Shown here piece by piece: positions 46,601 to 61,800 of a stretch of DNA of 64,000 nucleotides (its first letter is position 1; each line of letters begins with the position of its first letter). This stretch comes from Blastomussa wellsi (taxonomy: Eukaryota > Cnidaria > Anthozoa > Scleractinia > Plerogyridae). The stretch covers positions 26,034,583-26,098,582 of the forward strand of contig OX393565.1 in NCBI GenBank assembly GCA_947652115.1. Direction: 5' to 3'. Under the pieces are notes generated by a model. That model ran no database searches. It saw nothing but the letters and a program-made list of their open reading frames with translations, and had not been told where the DNA came from. The translations under genes and the position numbers were made by a program.

Positions 46601-46869
46601 ATTCTGGTTTTCTGGAATATTGGAGGATCATGTTCAAAGCTGATAGAATGTTTAAAAAATGAACAGATGGCCAAGAAGTGAAGCTTTGAGGGCAACTGGT
46701 ATATGTCAATATACCAGTCACCTGAAAGGGTACAAATTATCAGCTAAGTAAGATCAATGAAACTGTTATAAAATAAACAAATGGTAAACTCTGATTATTT
46801 GATTATTGCAGAAAAACGATCACATCAGTAGCATTCTCTGGTGATGGGAAATATTTGGCAACGGGTGAA
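43666..46869 (+). CDS. MAPKBP1/WDR62: WD40 gene exons 1-4: N-terminus and first blade
   Basis: Exons 43666-43764, 43924-44015, 46224-46286, 46812-46869 (residues 1-104). Exon 1 is Arg/Pro-rich (RIPPPTRRL). Exon 2 reads [20 protein letters not shown] and ends VVAYPAG. The GG|A glycine joins it across a 2.2-kb intron to [18 protein letters not shown]. Exon 4 is only 58 nt and was placed by phase: AA|A gives [20 protein letters not shown]. Donors are GTATGT, GTGAGT, GTAAGG and GTAAGT. Confidence 0.92.
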
Positions 46870-49800
46870 GTAAGTTCGTACATATGCGTATGTGATTACC
46901 TGAACTGAGCCAGTTAGAAGTCAAGAATACATTAATCATACATCAATCACGCATTATCGGGAACAATGGATGGCAATCGTTTTTCACATCTTCTCACCAT
47001 GTTTGAAAATTATGTAGATCACAGCAGTTAGAACATTATTTTTATAGTTATAATCTCGTAATTGCGAGTAATCTTGTAATCTCTTTAATAGAGTGGTCAC
47101 ATGCCATGTGTGCGAATCTGGGATATGGAAGACCAGTCACATCCACAGATATCCGAGATGGCAAAGGGACATAAGTTTGGAATTTCATGCGTGGTAGGTT
47201 ATCGTCCATAACATTAACCTACCTGCTTGAAAAACCTATCTGCTTGACAGCTAGAGTATTTCTGAACATTGCACATAGATGTGTCAATAATTTGAATAAT
47301 TACTGATGCTAAATATTTTGTTTGATGTAATTATGACCAATTCAGTTGTCTTCCTTTCTTTTTTTAAGGCATTTTCTCCCAATTTAAAGTATGTGGCATC
47401 TGTTGGATTCCAACATGACATGATTGTCAATATTTGGAACTGGAAGGTATTATACAATAAATAAAAAAATAACTGGAAGCTTGCATAAATCAGCTCTTAC
47501 TTTGTGTGTTTTTTGCACTTTTCTCTGCCAGGCTATCTGCCGATTCTTTAGTAAAAAATGTAAAAATAAGCCACCTACATCAACAATAAGTCCATCTAGT
47601 TCAGTTCAAAACTTTCTGATAACCTGTGTATTTAATTAGATAGAATTTTTTTCACATTTGAACTTTTAAACAATGAAACCTCGATATGACAAAGGGCCAA
47701 GGGACTGGCAAGAAAAATGTGTTCGAAGTTTGTAGATTTCATGATATCATGATTCTTTTCCCATATATTATACCATAACTGAGACAAAATATTATATTTT
47801 TAGTTATACCAAAATTTGCCATCACTCTCATTTCCACAAGACTTTGTTATTTCTAATGAGGATTGCTAAATTGAGTTCCCACTCTTACTAATGCAGTTAT
47901 TCTTTCACATTTCCATTATTTCAATTATATTAGTAATGGAGAGTTTTGTTTACTATAACATAATGTTTTCTCGCTTTTTTCAATTTTTAAATAACATGTC
48001 AAACATGGGAGACACTGCTTCATCACATTTCCAAACACCAAATAATAATATGGCAAATAATTATGGCAAACAGCAGAGTGTTTTTTTTGACGAACTTTGA
48101 ACTGTTGTGGTTTACTTAATTTGCTTTAACTTGATGAATTATGAATGATTATGAGTTTTAGAATTAACAAATTCATACCTCTGGTGGTTTGGAAATCTGA
48201 TTTTAATTAAAATATATTTTTTGACATTCTATTTCTGTCAATAGATCTCCAGTTTGGGGGGAAGAAGGTGGTCTTAAGTTTGCAACTACTTAAAGATGCC
48301 TTGTTATTGCCATGTAGTTTCATTTATGTTTATCCTTTTAGACTGGTACAAAAGTTGCAAGTAATAAAGTTTCATCCAAGGTAGGTCAGCAAGTATGCTT
48401 CCATGGGAAATTTTGACATTTTGAGCTCTCAGAAATGCAATTTCTTCCTTTCTGTGTCTTATTGTATTTTCACTGGTAGTTATGGTCATTATCGGTAAAT
48501 GCTCAACTTTCTCATTTCACTGACGTTTATCACTGTGTATTGTGTTGCTGTCACATTTTAGCAGTGTAGTCATGTCGTCCTCGCTGTTTAGAAATTCTCA
48601 TGCCAGTATTCAGGACTCTATCATGTGTCACTTTTATCCCTTGGAAGGTCTCAGTACTACAGTGAAAAAAATTGCCATGATTTTAATGTAATTAATGATT
48701 TAAACTTTCATCTTCAGGTCTCTGCACTATCATTCTCAGAAAATGGTAGCTACTTTGTTACCGTGGGTGTCCGTCATGTTAAATTTTGGTATTTTGATAC
48801 TGAGTCAAACAAGTCTAAGGTGAGAAAACGCGTTGATCTATGTTATACTCTGAATTGGCTAGTTGTCATTTATCACATTCTGTCTTTTGTAATCTTTTTG
48901 ATGTTTTCAGGCGTTGTTTGGATGGATTACCCAAATGTATGACAAAAAGACTCGTCGTTTATTCTTCATGACTTTGAGAAAGGGGAGCAGTAAAAGCATA
49001 TTTAATTAAAAAAAGATAAAACACATCTTAAACAACACAGTAGAGTGTTTCTGTCCGGGTTCACTAGTGGCTGGTAGCTTTTCCACAGAAAGCAGACAAG
49101 ACTTACTGTCCATCCAGATATTTCTCTCGGATGGGTGCTTTGGCTGATAGTGTGCTCTCTGCAGATGAACATGTCATACAAATCGATTTGAACCAATCAG
49201 AATCAGACATTTAGTAGTGAACTATAAAATGCGATAATAGCTGTCCATATTTTTGTACTTACAAATTATGTTTAACTTAGTTCTTATTTATCAAGTGCAT
49301 TTCATGTGTCAACATGCATTCTTATTCTGTTTAATGGTTCCTTGCTGTAGGTTTCCAAGACACTGGTTATAAATGGCAGAGCTGCATTGTTAGGAGAACA
49401 AAGGAACAACACATTTTATGATGTAGCTTGTGGTTGTGGAATAAACTCTGATATAACCTACAGCGTGACCAGTTCAGGACTGTTATGTTCTATTAACAGC
49501 AAGAGAGTGCTTGATACCTGGGTCGAGCTCAAGGTACTTTCAAGTTATTTTTAAATTGGCAGTAATTTTATTTAGAAAATCAACTGATGAAAAAAAAAAT
49601 ATATGGCACAAAAGAGTATGCATTTAGTTATTATCATGTTGGAAACATTTGAAAGGAAACCGTTGATTACCCTCAAACGTTGTGAAAATTATGTACGTGG
49701 ACATGTTCAGCTACATCTCTAGCACTGGTGTCTTAATACCACATTGTAATCATGATGGCAACGATAATTACCAGGGCTGTCACTAATTTTTCAAGTAGCT

Positions 49801-52800
49801 GAGGTGGGGAAAGTAAAAAAAGTAGCCAGGGGATTTTGTTGTTTGATGTATTTGGGCCCTTGGTGACAGCCCTGAATTATATGTACGTACTTGTAAGTTG
49901 CCAGCATGTCATGAGTTCAAGCCATTATTCTCCTGTTATATTTATCACTGAATATTAAAATAACTTTAACTTCACCCCTCCTCATATCTCATATCAAATT
50001 AATTTATTTTCAAATTAATTATTTTTTTTTTGTTACAGACATCTAAAGCACATGCCATAGCTGTCAGTGAACATTACATCATATGTGGATGTGCAGATGG
50101 AATAATCAGGTTAATAATTATTTCTTAACTATCAAGTCAATTTATCATTCCGTTGAGTTCTTTCTGGCTCTAATGGAATATTTCATAAACAAAATTAAAA
50201 TAAATATAGCATTTTATAAACCATCAAATATTTAAATGCAAGCAATTGGTCTAGACAAGTAACCAAACTGGCGCATATCAGGTGATTAGTTTAATATCAG
50301 GCGTTTATAGTTTTCGTCCTCACTGACTGAATTGTTAAATTAAATAGGCTAACAATATTTTTAATGCCAACAGATGAGAATATTACACTGACCTTTGAAA
50401 GTATTGAGAAAAGGTCTCCCAAAGGGAGAGGGTTAATAAACACAATAGCCTCCATTTGGCTTCAAAAATATTCACTGTCCTCAGGCATTATATCTGTTCT
50501 TCCAAGATCACAGTTTTCCTCGAGCTTCTCTCTTGGAAAACTGTTTGCTTCTCCAAACAGATGATGTCTGCAGACAAATATCAGTTCGATATTTCCGGAC
50601 CAATGGCAGCTATTAGTTTTTAAAACAAGTGAAAATACTCTTTGTGTTATGATTTACATGTATAATATAATTTTTTTTTGCAGAGTGTTTAATCCTTTGA
50701 AGTTACAGTTCATTGTAACTATTCCAAAACCTCATTTTCTGGGTGTAAATGTATCAGAAGGCATTGACTCCAGGTAACAGTCATCCGTTTTTGTTGCACT
50801 TGCTACCAAATCCAGTATTCTGTCCTCAATTCAACCAATTAGAGGTGAAAGATATGTAATTTTTGTGAAATAATGTGATTTTTTGTTTGTACAAATAAAC
50901 TGTTTGTTGTAAAATATTATGTGTTAATTGTTGTTAGCGTTTCCAAATAAAATTGCTGTATTTGTCTGATGTCCAAGTTCGACTGATTGTGTTGGTTTTC
51001 ATAAAGTTTTGTGGAAAACCTGTGGAAGACTGCAAAAGATACGTTGATCTGTGTATATGTAATAATGCCATAAATGTGCAGTTTTTGGGTCAAATGTTAA
51101 CTTTGTCTCTTGTATGGAATGAATTGCGTCCATGATGAGGTGTCCATTATGTGAAATAATTCATTATTTTTAGCTGTCTGTTTTCAAAATAATGCATTGT
51201 TGTTCTTTTTTCATAGTAACCCACTATCAAAACCTGAGAAGGCAGTTTATCCTGATACTGTTGCAGTGGCTCTTGACACTGCCAACCACAGGGTGAGTAA
51301 ATGTGCACCCAAATGCATTGTTAAATTATATAAACATGCAAGAATGTTAAGAACACGAGAGAAGTACAAATAGAAGCATGAGGTAAAGGCAAGTGCTTCT
51401 TTCAGTTCTTGAGTGCTCTCAAAAATTGATGTAACTCAACAGTGCACGAGGACAAGGTCTTCATTTCTTTTATGTTACAGAAATAGCATGTACTATAGAT
51501 GTAAGCTCCGTGAATTATAATGCAGCAAAGCACTCTACCTAGGTTGTGTCTTTTTTGGAGCTAAAATGAACTTGAACTGTACAGTTGAATTCAAATTTTT
51601 TGGCCCTGGACATTTCTTTAAAACAAGGATTGACTATATTAAATGTTTAATTTTTTCTTGCAGTTGACCTGTGTCTACAATGACCACAGTTTGTACACAT
51701 GGGATGTGAAAGACATGAAAAAAATTGGAAAAACATGGTCTTCAATTTATCATAGCACATGTGTGTGGGGAGTGGAGGTAAACAATTTCCTCATTATCAA
51801 ACTGTAAACAGATGTCCCGTCACACACTTATTAATCCCCCTAACAGAGAGAAATCTTGCAAAAATCATGCTCGCCTCCCCACAAAAGAAATCCAGCTGGC
51901 AACTGAGCTCTACATAGCTTTACTAGAGTGTCATGTCTGTGATTGGTTCACACTAGCCTCCTATGCAGACATCCTTTTAGCTCGTCAAAAGAATGTGACC
52001 TGCGTCTTGAGCCAAACGAACATCTGTATAGGAGGCAAGGTTCTCACCTGTGTTTGAACAGTCCTTGTCATTTTTTAAATGATTATGTATTTTAGCAGCA
52101 AAATGGTAAAGAAGTAGATGCACACTAGTCAAGAAAGTTTTATTATTACTGCTGACAATTGTTGTTTGTTAAAATCTGCACCTATTTTCGTTGCAGGTTT
52201 ACCCCAACGTGTCTGACAATCGCCAGGCGGCACTTCCTCCCGGTTCATTCCTAACATGTTCAGCTGATGATACTGTTAGAGTGTGGAACATTGAGGAAGG
52301 TCAGAATAATCATCATTGAATCTAAACAGTAATCTAAAGGTGGTGGCAAACAAGGACACATTGTTGCGCGTGCAAATGTGCAAACATTTTTTGCGGACAC
52401 AAAATGTTTCTGAATAAAATCAGAAACATTTTTTGTGTCTCGCACAGGCAAACAGGGAAACATTTGTGTCCCCAGCAATGTATCTGCAACAATGTGTCCT
52501 CCTTTGCCACCGCATTAATGCACACATTCGACACAAACACTCTGTGTATCAGGTGTTTAGGAATGTTACCTAGAATCTTTCTGGGTTTTATTCTCAGTTT
52601 TGATTGTGGTCTGTTTATCCAGGAACAAGTATCTCATTTGAGAGGAATGTCTACAGCAAGGTAAGTGGAACCAACTTTTGCCTGGTTTTTGCAAGACCCA
52701 TCTGTTTTCTTGCACGATGATTCTTCCTTCTCTTGTTGCAGGTCTTTATTCATGTGAAAGTCACTGAACTAGTATTTTTGGAATAATTTCGTTCGTGAAT

Positions 52801-55780
52801 CCAGTGTATTTCTTACTTACAGGCCTCCTAATGCAATATTTGATGCTGTTGATAATTTTTTTTATGAAGTACCTAGATTTAGTTAATAAATACATCATTT
52901 TGAAGGGGATGGTTTTGTTGTTGGTTTTTTTCAGGAGATGATGAAAGTGTTATACATGGAAGATGCATTAGCTAACTTGAAAGATACTGATGTCAGTCCA
53001 GGTAGGTTAAAAATTATATTTCAACAAGGAAGGTTTCTGCCATACTTGTCAAAAATGTGATCAGCATCCCCTGTAATTTTGTCCTTTCTTTTGGACATAT
53101 TCATTTAGTAATTTGTATTTTGTGTGTGTAAAGCAATAAAGAACATGCGTGATTCTACCGGTGACACACGAAATGCTGGAGTGAGATGTCTGCGTATTAG
53201 TCCAGATGGTCAAACACTTGCAACTGGAGACAGATCAGGGAATATCAGGTATTTATAACATTCACAGTTACGTTTTATTTCAACCTCATCTCGCTTAACA
53301 TGTAAATGCTCCTGCCCTTCAGAAGACGTGTCTGAAATTCCAGCTGAAAGTTCAAGTTCCATGATTATGATGTACATGTTGTTCTTTACAGAACCATGCT
53401 GCAGTGTCTTGTGCATGAATATTCAAGTGGTAATAATAATAGTTTACTAAGGAAGAAAAACACCAGAAAGGTGATACTGATCCAAAAAAGAACAATGATG
53501 GCTAAGGATGGCGAAGATTAAGACGGATTGCAAATGACAGATTTAAAAAATTTAAGCTTAATTTTTTGAGATGCACAAACCTTGATGCAGCTTCTTTAAG
53601 CCTGCTGTCTTCAAAAACCAGATGGGCAATTTGTTAGTAAGTAAGCATACAAGAAAGCCTTTATCTTTTCTTTTGTCTACAATTACAAAAGTTGTCAACA
53701 GAGGCTGGCATGGCAAAAATGTACGATGAAAAAGTGGTAGTTTAATAACAGTTTTTCGCGTTAGAGTTTGCACGTAAAACATAAAACAAATACAGTATGT
53801 TGCCCTATTTCCGGACACTTTTTGCATAAACCGTAATATCTTACCTCAAAACAATGCAAACAAGCTGAAATTCAGCCACAAGTTAGCTTACAAGTCTAGT
53901 AAGTAGGTCGTAAAGTGTCAGCGCCTGAAACTCTTAGGATCCTTCGTAATTTTGGAAAGAGTTCGTTGAATTGGATGCCCTATTTCCGGACGATCCTTAC
54001 GAGATAAATACTCCGCTTTTCTTGGGAACGTTCTTCTCTCTTGTGGCGAAATATATCTTGTAAAAGTTGAATAAAGAAACATTCATTTAAATGATTACTT
54101 TTTGTCCGAAATTGAAAGCTTTTCCTTTCGATTATTTAGCGACGAAATCATCAATATTTTGAAACCGGCCAGCAAGCCAACATATTTGATTTTGTATCAC
54201 GGTAAGACGAGGAAGACTGGCGACTGATTTATTAGATACTGGACTGGACTTGGAAAACAATACGCAAGTATTTTTTTTTTCCAAATAATTGTTTCAGGTG
54301 AGTTGAAATTATGAAAGGGAGTTATAAAAACGCTCGTCTTTCAACGACTCTTCGATAAGATTGCATTTAAAACAGAAACTAGTTTGCTATCGTTAGGTGT
54401 TCGGAAATAGGAACACCTCACCAAAAATGCAAATAAACTCTTTTGTGGTCAAGTTCGAAGATACGAAACTGAAAACAGAAAATTCTTGTATGCTGACAAA
54501 CCTAGTCCTTTTAGCTTTACTTATGTCCAAAAAAAGTTTAATCTGTATCGTATTTTGCGAGAACAGACCGGTTAACTGCAAATAGGTAATTCGACGCGCG
54601 CTAAAAATCGCATTTAAGAAGGAAAAAATTTACCTGCCTCGACTTAAAACGAATGTTCTCGCCTAAACGGAGCGTGGCTTGGCCACGAAGTTATCAAACG
54701 AAAGCTGACTAGTCGATAAGTCTTTGGAACATATCGAAAAAAAAATGAAAAATTGCTAAGATCTAAACAAAACTACACCTGTATAAAGTAGAAAATTTTT
54801 AAATATTGCACAAATTTATCGTCATATTTCAGGGTTTATGACTTGATGTTTTTTGATGAAATTGCGAAAATCGAGGCACATGAGTCAGAAGTTTTATGTG
54901 TCGAGTTCTCGCCAACGGATTCAGGTATGCAATTTATAATTGTTCAGTTCAGTGTTTTAACGATTCATGGTTTGATTAATCTGTCTGATTTTGCTTTGTG
55001 ATGTCTGCATTTTGTTTTCTCGTTGAAGGCCACAAATTGCTGGGATCAGCTGGACGAGATCGCCTCATTCACGTGTTTGATATCCAGAATAATTTCGTGC
55101 TTCTTCAGACATTAGATGATCACTCAGCTTCAATCACTTCTATCAAGTTCAACAGTAAGTACAAGCTGAAGATTGGAGAATTAGAGCGAGTTTCAATAGG
55201 CCATTTACGAGTTTACATTTTACCTCATGTCAAAACGAGTCTAAGTCTAAAATGAGTTTTACCCGCATGTTCATTTTCATGTGAAGTTAACTCATTTTTG
55301 CACTTAGACTCGTTTTGAAACCGAGGTAAAAGGGAACTCTGAAATGGCCAATTGCGTGCCATAAAATTAAAACCAGAACAAAGCACGGGAAATGTGCACG
55401 CACGAGTCACGATTGGTTTTGGCTTTACTTCTGATTGGTTGAACAAGTTGGAAAAGTTGCGCGAGATTTTTGAACCAATCACGGAGCGTATGCAAAACCA
55501 AAGCAATTCACTAATTCCTTTTGATAACTCAAGTTTGTGGTTGGTTCTCCATGTTCTCGTACTTTCCCCGATGGTTTCTCTCTGGATTTTCTGATTTTTC
55601 TTCCTTCACAAAAATCCCATTTCGTTCTGGAATAAACGGTTCCACAAGCTTCTAGCTTTTAACGCAAAGATGAAGCTAATTTGTTTTTTATTTATTTTAT
55701 TTAAACTTAAGAAAGAAAAACATTGTTCAGTTGAAAAAGATGTCCTCATGTGGATGTTTGGCATTTTGTTTTCAGTGTCG

Positions 55781-55815
<35 letters not shown>

Positions 55816-58800
55816 TGACAAGTCTGTTATATTCAGAACAGCTCAGCAGGTATGTTACCAGAGGGATAGGGGACCTGAAGTTCCCACTTCTCGTAACTTT
55901 CTCTCTGATTCTCAGCCTTAATAGTAATTTAATGTAATAAAAATGCTTTTTTTTCCATTTTTAATTAACTCGCGTTTATATTAATTTTTTTAAATTTCTG
56001 AATCTTACAGAATCCCGAGTTTCAGTTTGTTAGGACCACAAATTTTGTTGGTAAAACAACGTTCTACGACATGGATATTGATCCTTCAGGGTAAGTTTTT
56101 AAAATTGTAAGGTTTGTGCGATGCCGAAGTTGCAATATGGGTTCTGCGTTGCTTAGATAATTACTATTTATTTGAGCAAATTGGAGTATATATGTAATGT
56201 CTCCAAGGGGTATAAAGGTCGCTTGCTGTTGTTGAACAAATGGATCATTATTGCCAACGTGAATTGAGATACGATCAGTGAACGTTTATTGTTTTTTTTT
56301 TCAGAAAACATGCAGCGACTGCTTGTCAAGACAGAAATGTCAGGTATCTAAAAGCTAAGCAGAGTATTAGTTTGCCAGTTATACAAACAGTCATGCATTT
56401 TATCTGTAATTTAGCAAGAAGAGAAAACCATTGAACCTAACTCAAGTGTCGAAAGAAAGCAGTGAATAAATTGTTTTCCACCCTCAATTGATCATGGTAG
56501 ATCGAGTTTAAATTGTTTGTCGTCAAACTGAAACCAAAGTAATTACTTTGGCCAATCACAAAGGACGGAGACAATCCAGCGATCCAATCAAAACTCAAAG
56601 TTGTTACACGTAGCCGAAACAAAGCGCGGGAAAACATGCGCGCGAGAGTCACGATTGGTTTTGTTTTACTTCTGATTGTTTAAAAAATGTGGCGCGAGAT
56701 TTTTAAACCAATCACTGAGCGTAGTAATGCAAAACCAAAGCAGTTCGACACGCAATGAAAACCGCTCTTCAGTGTTATAAATGTTCAATTTGTTTTGCGT
56801 GAAGGGTTTACGATGTGAGCAGTGGAAAGCAAACGCGAATGTTCAAAGGAACGCCAGGGGATGACGGAACACTTGTCAGGGTATGTTACTCGGCTCAATT
56901 CCTTGTGCTTTAGTTTAAAAACGGACGTGGAATGGTTCTCAACCTTGCTTGTGCTCTCCTACTTCCTCTACAAAACAGACACTTCTAAATCTTAGCAACA
57001 GTACTGCGCGTCTTAACTTAGCTACTAGGTTTCAAAGTTTTTTTTTATTATACTTTATCACAACTTTTTTTGACAACTTTTTGATGGTTTCGTTTTAAGT
57101 GGTCAGTTAAAGTACAGGAACTGTGAGAGGTGGACATGCCAAGTTGCACGTTCGCGGTCAGCTCCGCGTCCCACTCTTCTTGCATTTTGACTGGCCACTG
57201 GAAACAGAAGTCATAGAAAAGTTGTCAGAAAATTGATTAAAGACTGTCTTGTGGCAACGCTAAGGCGCGCAGAACTGTAAAGTTCTATCTAGGATCTAAG
57301 CTCCCTGCACTGCAGGCATGTTGGCCGCAGCCATTTTAAAGGTTCCTTGTCGGGCACGCCTTTTTTATTGATTTTCATTATTAGTATACGGGTCTAGACC
57401 GTCGAAACGAAAGAGATCACTGAGAAACCTTTCTAAAGGTAATTTGAACATGTCCAGTGACATAACTTACAGCAGTGCGATAAGATTACGCTTCACAATA
57501 CAATTTCCATAAAAATCGATGGCATCGAAATTGGCGGAGGCTGACCAAGGGCCCTTTAAGGTGCGTAATCAAAACTTGAAAGTAAGTCCTAAATTTCCTT
57601 TTACAAAGTAATGCGTGAGATGTTGTTCATACCGAGGACACGAAGCTCACTCAGTCATCTGTTTGTCTCGCTAGATAACTCTGGACGCATCAGGAACATA
57701 TGCAGCCACAAGCTGTTCAGATAAGAGTTTGTCTCTTACTGAGTTTGAGTCTGGTGAATGCATGGCAAGCATGTCTGGTCATTCGGGTGAGTGTTACGAG
57801 AAAACGATTCAATAGCGAAGCGCTCAGTGACGTCATTCACCCTCTGCAAGTCTCCGGAATGGCGGAAGATCGTGCTTTCTTCAAGCGCGAAAGCCAGTGT
57901 TCTCAAACGCTTTTTGAAACAGAAACTTCGCCTATGTTCCCTTTGCCCGTGAATACAGCCATCCCTCACGGCTCCTCGCTCCCGGCCCGAGGGGCGTTTC
58001 GGCTGTATTCCCAGGTTAATATTCCCTTAATTCCCTATACTTCTCTCGGGAAACGCTAAAGTCAGTGTTGTCTGAGTCTAGCACTAAGAAACTTGCATAC
58101 GGTGATACGCGTGAGAAATGAGGAACCCTGAACAGAGGTTCGGTCTTGGTTTGACTTTTCACTTGAAGTTTTAGATTTGACTTTAAGATAATATTGCCAT
58201 CCGTTTTGTATGGTCTGGTAGTTTGGGGTGGCTGTTCAAATACAGACCTTCTACAATCATTGGAAATACTTCACCGAAGGGCAGCCAGAATAATATATAA
58301 CTTACCCTACGATATGCATACTAATGAAGTATACCGTCAGTCGAATTGGAACACTTTAGCATTTTACTATAAACTACGATTAATTAAATTATTTCATAGC
58401 GTGTTTATAGGCGAAGCACCAGCGGCTCTTTCGTATTTGGCAAATAAACCTTGCACTGCATACAGTTTTAGAAGGAGTAATAACATAATCGTCCCGCGTT
58501 TTAATTCGAAGTTTCTTAAAAACTCTGTTAGCTACAGAGGCGCTATCCTTTGGAACGCTGTCTCGACTTATTTTACGGGGCAGTTTACTGATTTTTATCG
58601 TAAAGTAAAGAAAGACTTTTGTTTTAAAGAGCTTGATTCTAGCGCCCAGTCGGTTCAGTCGCTGCCAAGGCACTACCAGGATTTTAATTGCTTTTAAATA
58701 TTTTATGTCTTAATTTTAGCAGTTATTTTTATTTAGATGTAGTTACGCGAACTTATTTAAATATTACTCTTTTTAGGAATTAATTGTACATTCATGTTAG

Positions 58801-61800
58801 TTGTATGAGTAATTTTATCCATATTTTAACATCGTTTCATATTGTAACTATTTTTTACACGACCCCACAAGCTTTAGCTTTAAATTTTATCGTGTTTAAA
58901 TAAAGGATATGATGATGATGATGATGATGAGTTACTCAGCGCACCCAACTAAAGTTCATCTTACAAAGTCTTCGCGTATTGATTAATCATTAAATCTTCA
59001 TATGGTTTCAGAGGTTGTGACGGGCTTAAAGTTTTCTGTTGATTGCAAGAATCTCATTTCTGTTGGCGGCGATGGGTAAGTTAAGAAACTATTTTTTGAC
59101 ATGGTTAGATGTAAAGGAGGCGCTTGGACATGAAGACGAAAGCATTTCCAATATTGTCGTACTATTTTTTATTTGTTTTCTAGTATTATTAAGAAACTCA
59201 GTTTTAAATTTCATTCGTTTCAGGTGCATCTTTGTGTGGAAAGTACCAACAACATATATGCAGGTATTGAACGCAATGCTTTTTAATCGCTCCACCACTT
59301 TGTTACTAACATAATCCTGTGTCCAATTACTGCAGCTTCCCAAAACTTCTTGATATTAGTTGAAAACTCTTTGGCACTTCATTTTTCGACTGGTTAAAAT
59401 GTTAGAGAGTAAAAATCATTCGTGATCCAATCACAAGGGACACAAGCAATCCAGTGAACCAATCAAAACACTGTAGCCGGCACAAAGCGCGGGAAAAAAG
59501 CGCGGGAAAACGCACGCGAGTGAGTCACGATTGGTTTTGGTGTTTCACTTCAGCTCAGCAAGCGTTCCCAAGCGAGCGAGCTGTTAGCGTATTCTGGCCG
59601 CGCGAAATTGGGGCGAGATCGCTTTTTGCTCTCGCCCCAATACGAGAACAGCTCTTCGCTTGGACGGAAACAGCTCTTTGCTCGCTTGGGAACGCTTGCT
59701 ACGCAGGCTGGTTTTACGCCTGACTTTTGGAATCCGGATTTCGGATTTCGGATTTTCCGATAAAACAGGATTTCCCAGTCGAATGCATCCAAAGCGTGGT
59801 AATATAGAACCAAAGCAAACGTGATTTGTTGGTAGAATCTAAACTTAAACCATATTATTAATCGTCTTATAAATTTTCTGTATCATGTTTTCGCTTCTTA
59901 GAATATGGTGGAAAAACTCCAATCGCTTGGACAAGAACCAGACAACAGGATCCAGTTTGGTACTCCTATCAGGTAGAATTTACACATGCGAGAAACCTGA
60001 ATAAACACACGCAAAAATTAATTTCACGCTGATCAAGTAGTATTCCAGAAACCCATGTGCAATAATTTTACAACTGCAGCAATTTACATAAAAGATAACT
60101 ATTGTAACAATTGTTTTTATTACATTTTCAATAACAGGCGCGAGACATACCAAATTACGCATCCGTCCATAATAGAAGCTCCAGAGGAGAGTGACTTTGT
60201 CCCTGCACAGCCTTCAGCATTCACCAGACCAACCAGAGGTACATGCATGTGTAACTTCAGTTAATAAAATGCAACGACCCAGGACCCGCGACCTCAAAAA
60301 ATGTTCCATTCCAGCTTTCCCTTCAGGCAAGCAGTTCTAAATTTTTGCTTGTCCAGGGCAGTGCCACATTTGTCTTCGCTTACATTTAACGGCAGATTAC
60401 TTGTTTTGAGAGATCCCGGGGCGCGATTTTCGACTCCTGCAAGCCCATCCAAATGTCTTCAATGAGGGAGGAGGTGGCGAGCGTTAGCCTAGTTGTTAGG
60501 GCGCTAAATCCTCCTCCCGGTTCTCCTTGCCACTGTATGGATGTGTGCTCATTGGTCCTCCATGCTTTGTATATAGCCAACCTCCATCCTGTACAATATT
60601 TGTTTGCTTGTTATTAGCACAGCCGTGCTAAATACATCGACACTTAAGTGAAGGAACGAGGGTAGTAACGATAAGGGAAGATTCAGATGGATTACAAAAC
60701 GTTCTCCTGATGAGACTGAAAAATAAAAGCTTACATGCTCCATCCCTGACATTCCTCCTTCCCCTCCCCAACTGCCTAGACGTTTGCTCCGTTAGCAGAG
60801 CAATACATGGAGGATCGATCTTCGTTTCTAGGGAAAACCCTCACCTACCCCTCCCCTAACTGATGTTTCTGCACTTAGTCACAAGTCATTGAGAAACATG
60901 CGCTGGGGTGGGTGGATGGGGCTTTTCCCAGGAACGGTGATTAATCCAAGCGTGGAGCGGACGATTACCAGCTGATGAAATCTGCTTACTAACTGTCGTG
61001 AAGTTTAGACAGTATTTTGTGATTTAAATTTTTACATTGCACTTTATTTTTTCTTTGTTATTCTAGAGCCCAGTCCTCCGGTTAGAGATTACCGCTTTAG
61101 TGTGGGCCAGTTGCCTGCTTGGGCAAAAAAGCAGGTAGGTTATTTTTGATATCAGCATGCAAAGTATAGGTCTCCATACTGTGCTTGTAGAATTTCTCAG
61201 GAGAATCATCGTCATCGTATAACCGTTTGTTTATTCCATTTTAGCTCATCGCAGAAGGAAATGAGAAAACTTTGTCGCCAGAACAGGATAACACTGGACC
61301 GGTAGTTCAACCCGGAGGGCGCTGGGCACAGGTGAGTTACTTACCCACCCCTCCCTAATGCTTTCTGCTTGTACGCCAGAGATATCAACGACTTGTAAGG
61401 GAAGTTCAGTCCTCAGTCCTCAGTCAGTTTGCATGGACCTTTCTGTGCTTGATATGTACGCCATGACTTCGACCAAATGTCCGGCCCTCACACTCAGTCA
61501 ACAAGCACTTTACAAAAGCGAAAAGTGGTGTTAGAGGACTTATCACTTGAGTATGGCACGCGCAAAGTTTGGTAACAGCGTTTTGATGTTAAATTTACGT
61601 TGTTGTCTCGAGTTAACCCGCTTAGTATCCGATTGTAACTTATGCGTCACGTGCCATGAAAGCCCGCGAAATCACGGAAAGGTTGAGTTGGACAAGTTAC
61701 TATTGGACACTGAGCCAGTTATCCATGGTAAAAAATGAACTTTCATTGTCAAAACTTTGTCGCCAAACTTCCTTCGTTCTTTACTCAACATAAGTATAGT

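Noticed and set aside
58389..58673. 94-codon minus-strand frame
   Set aside because: It is the shadow of the LINE reverse-transcriptase frame on the plus strand.
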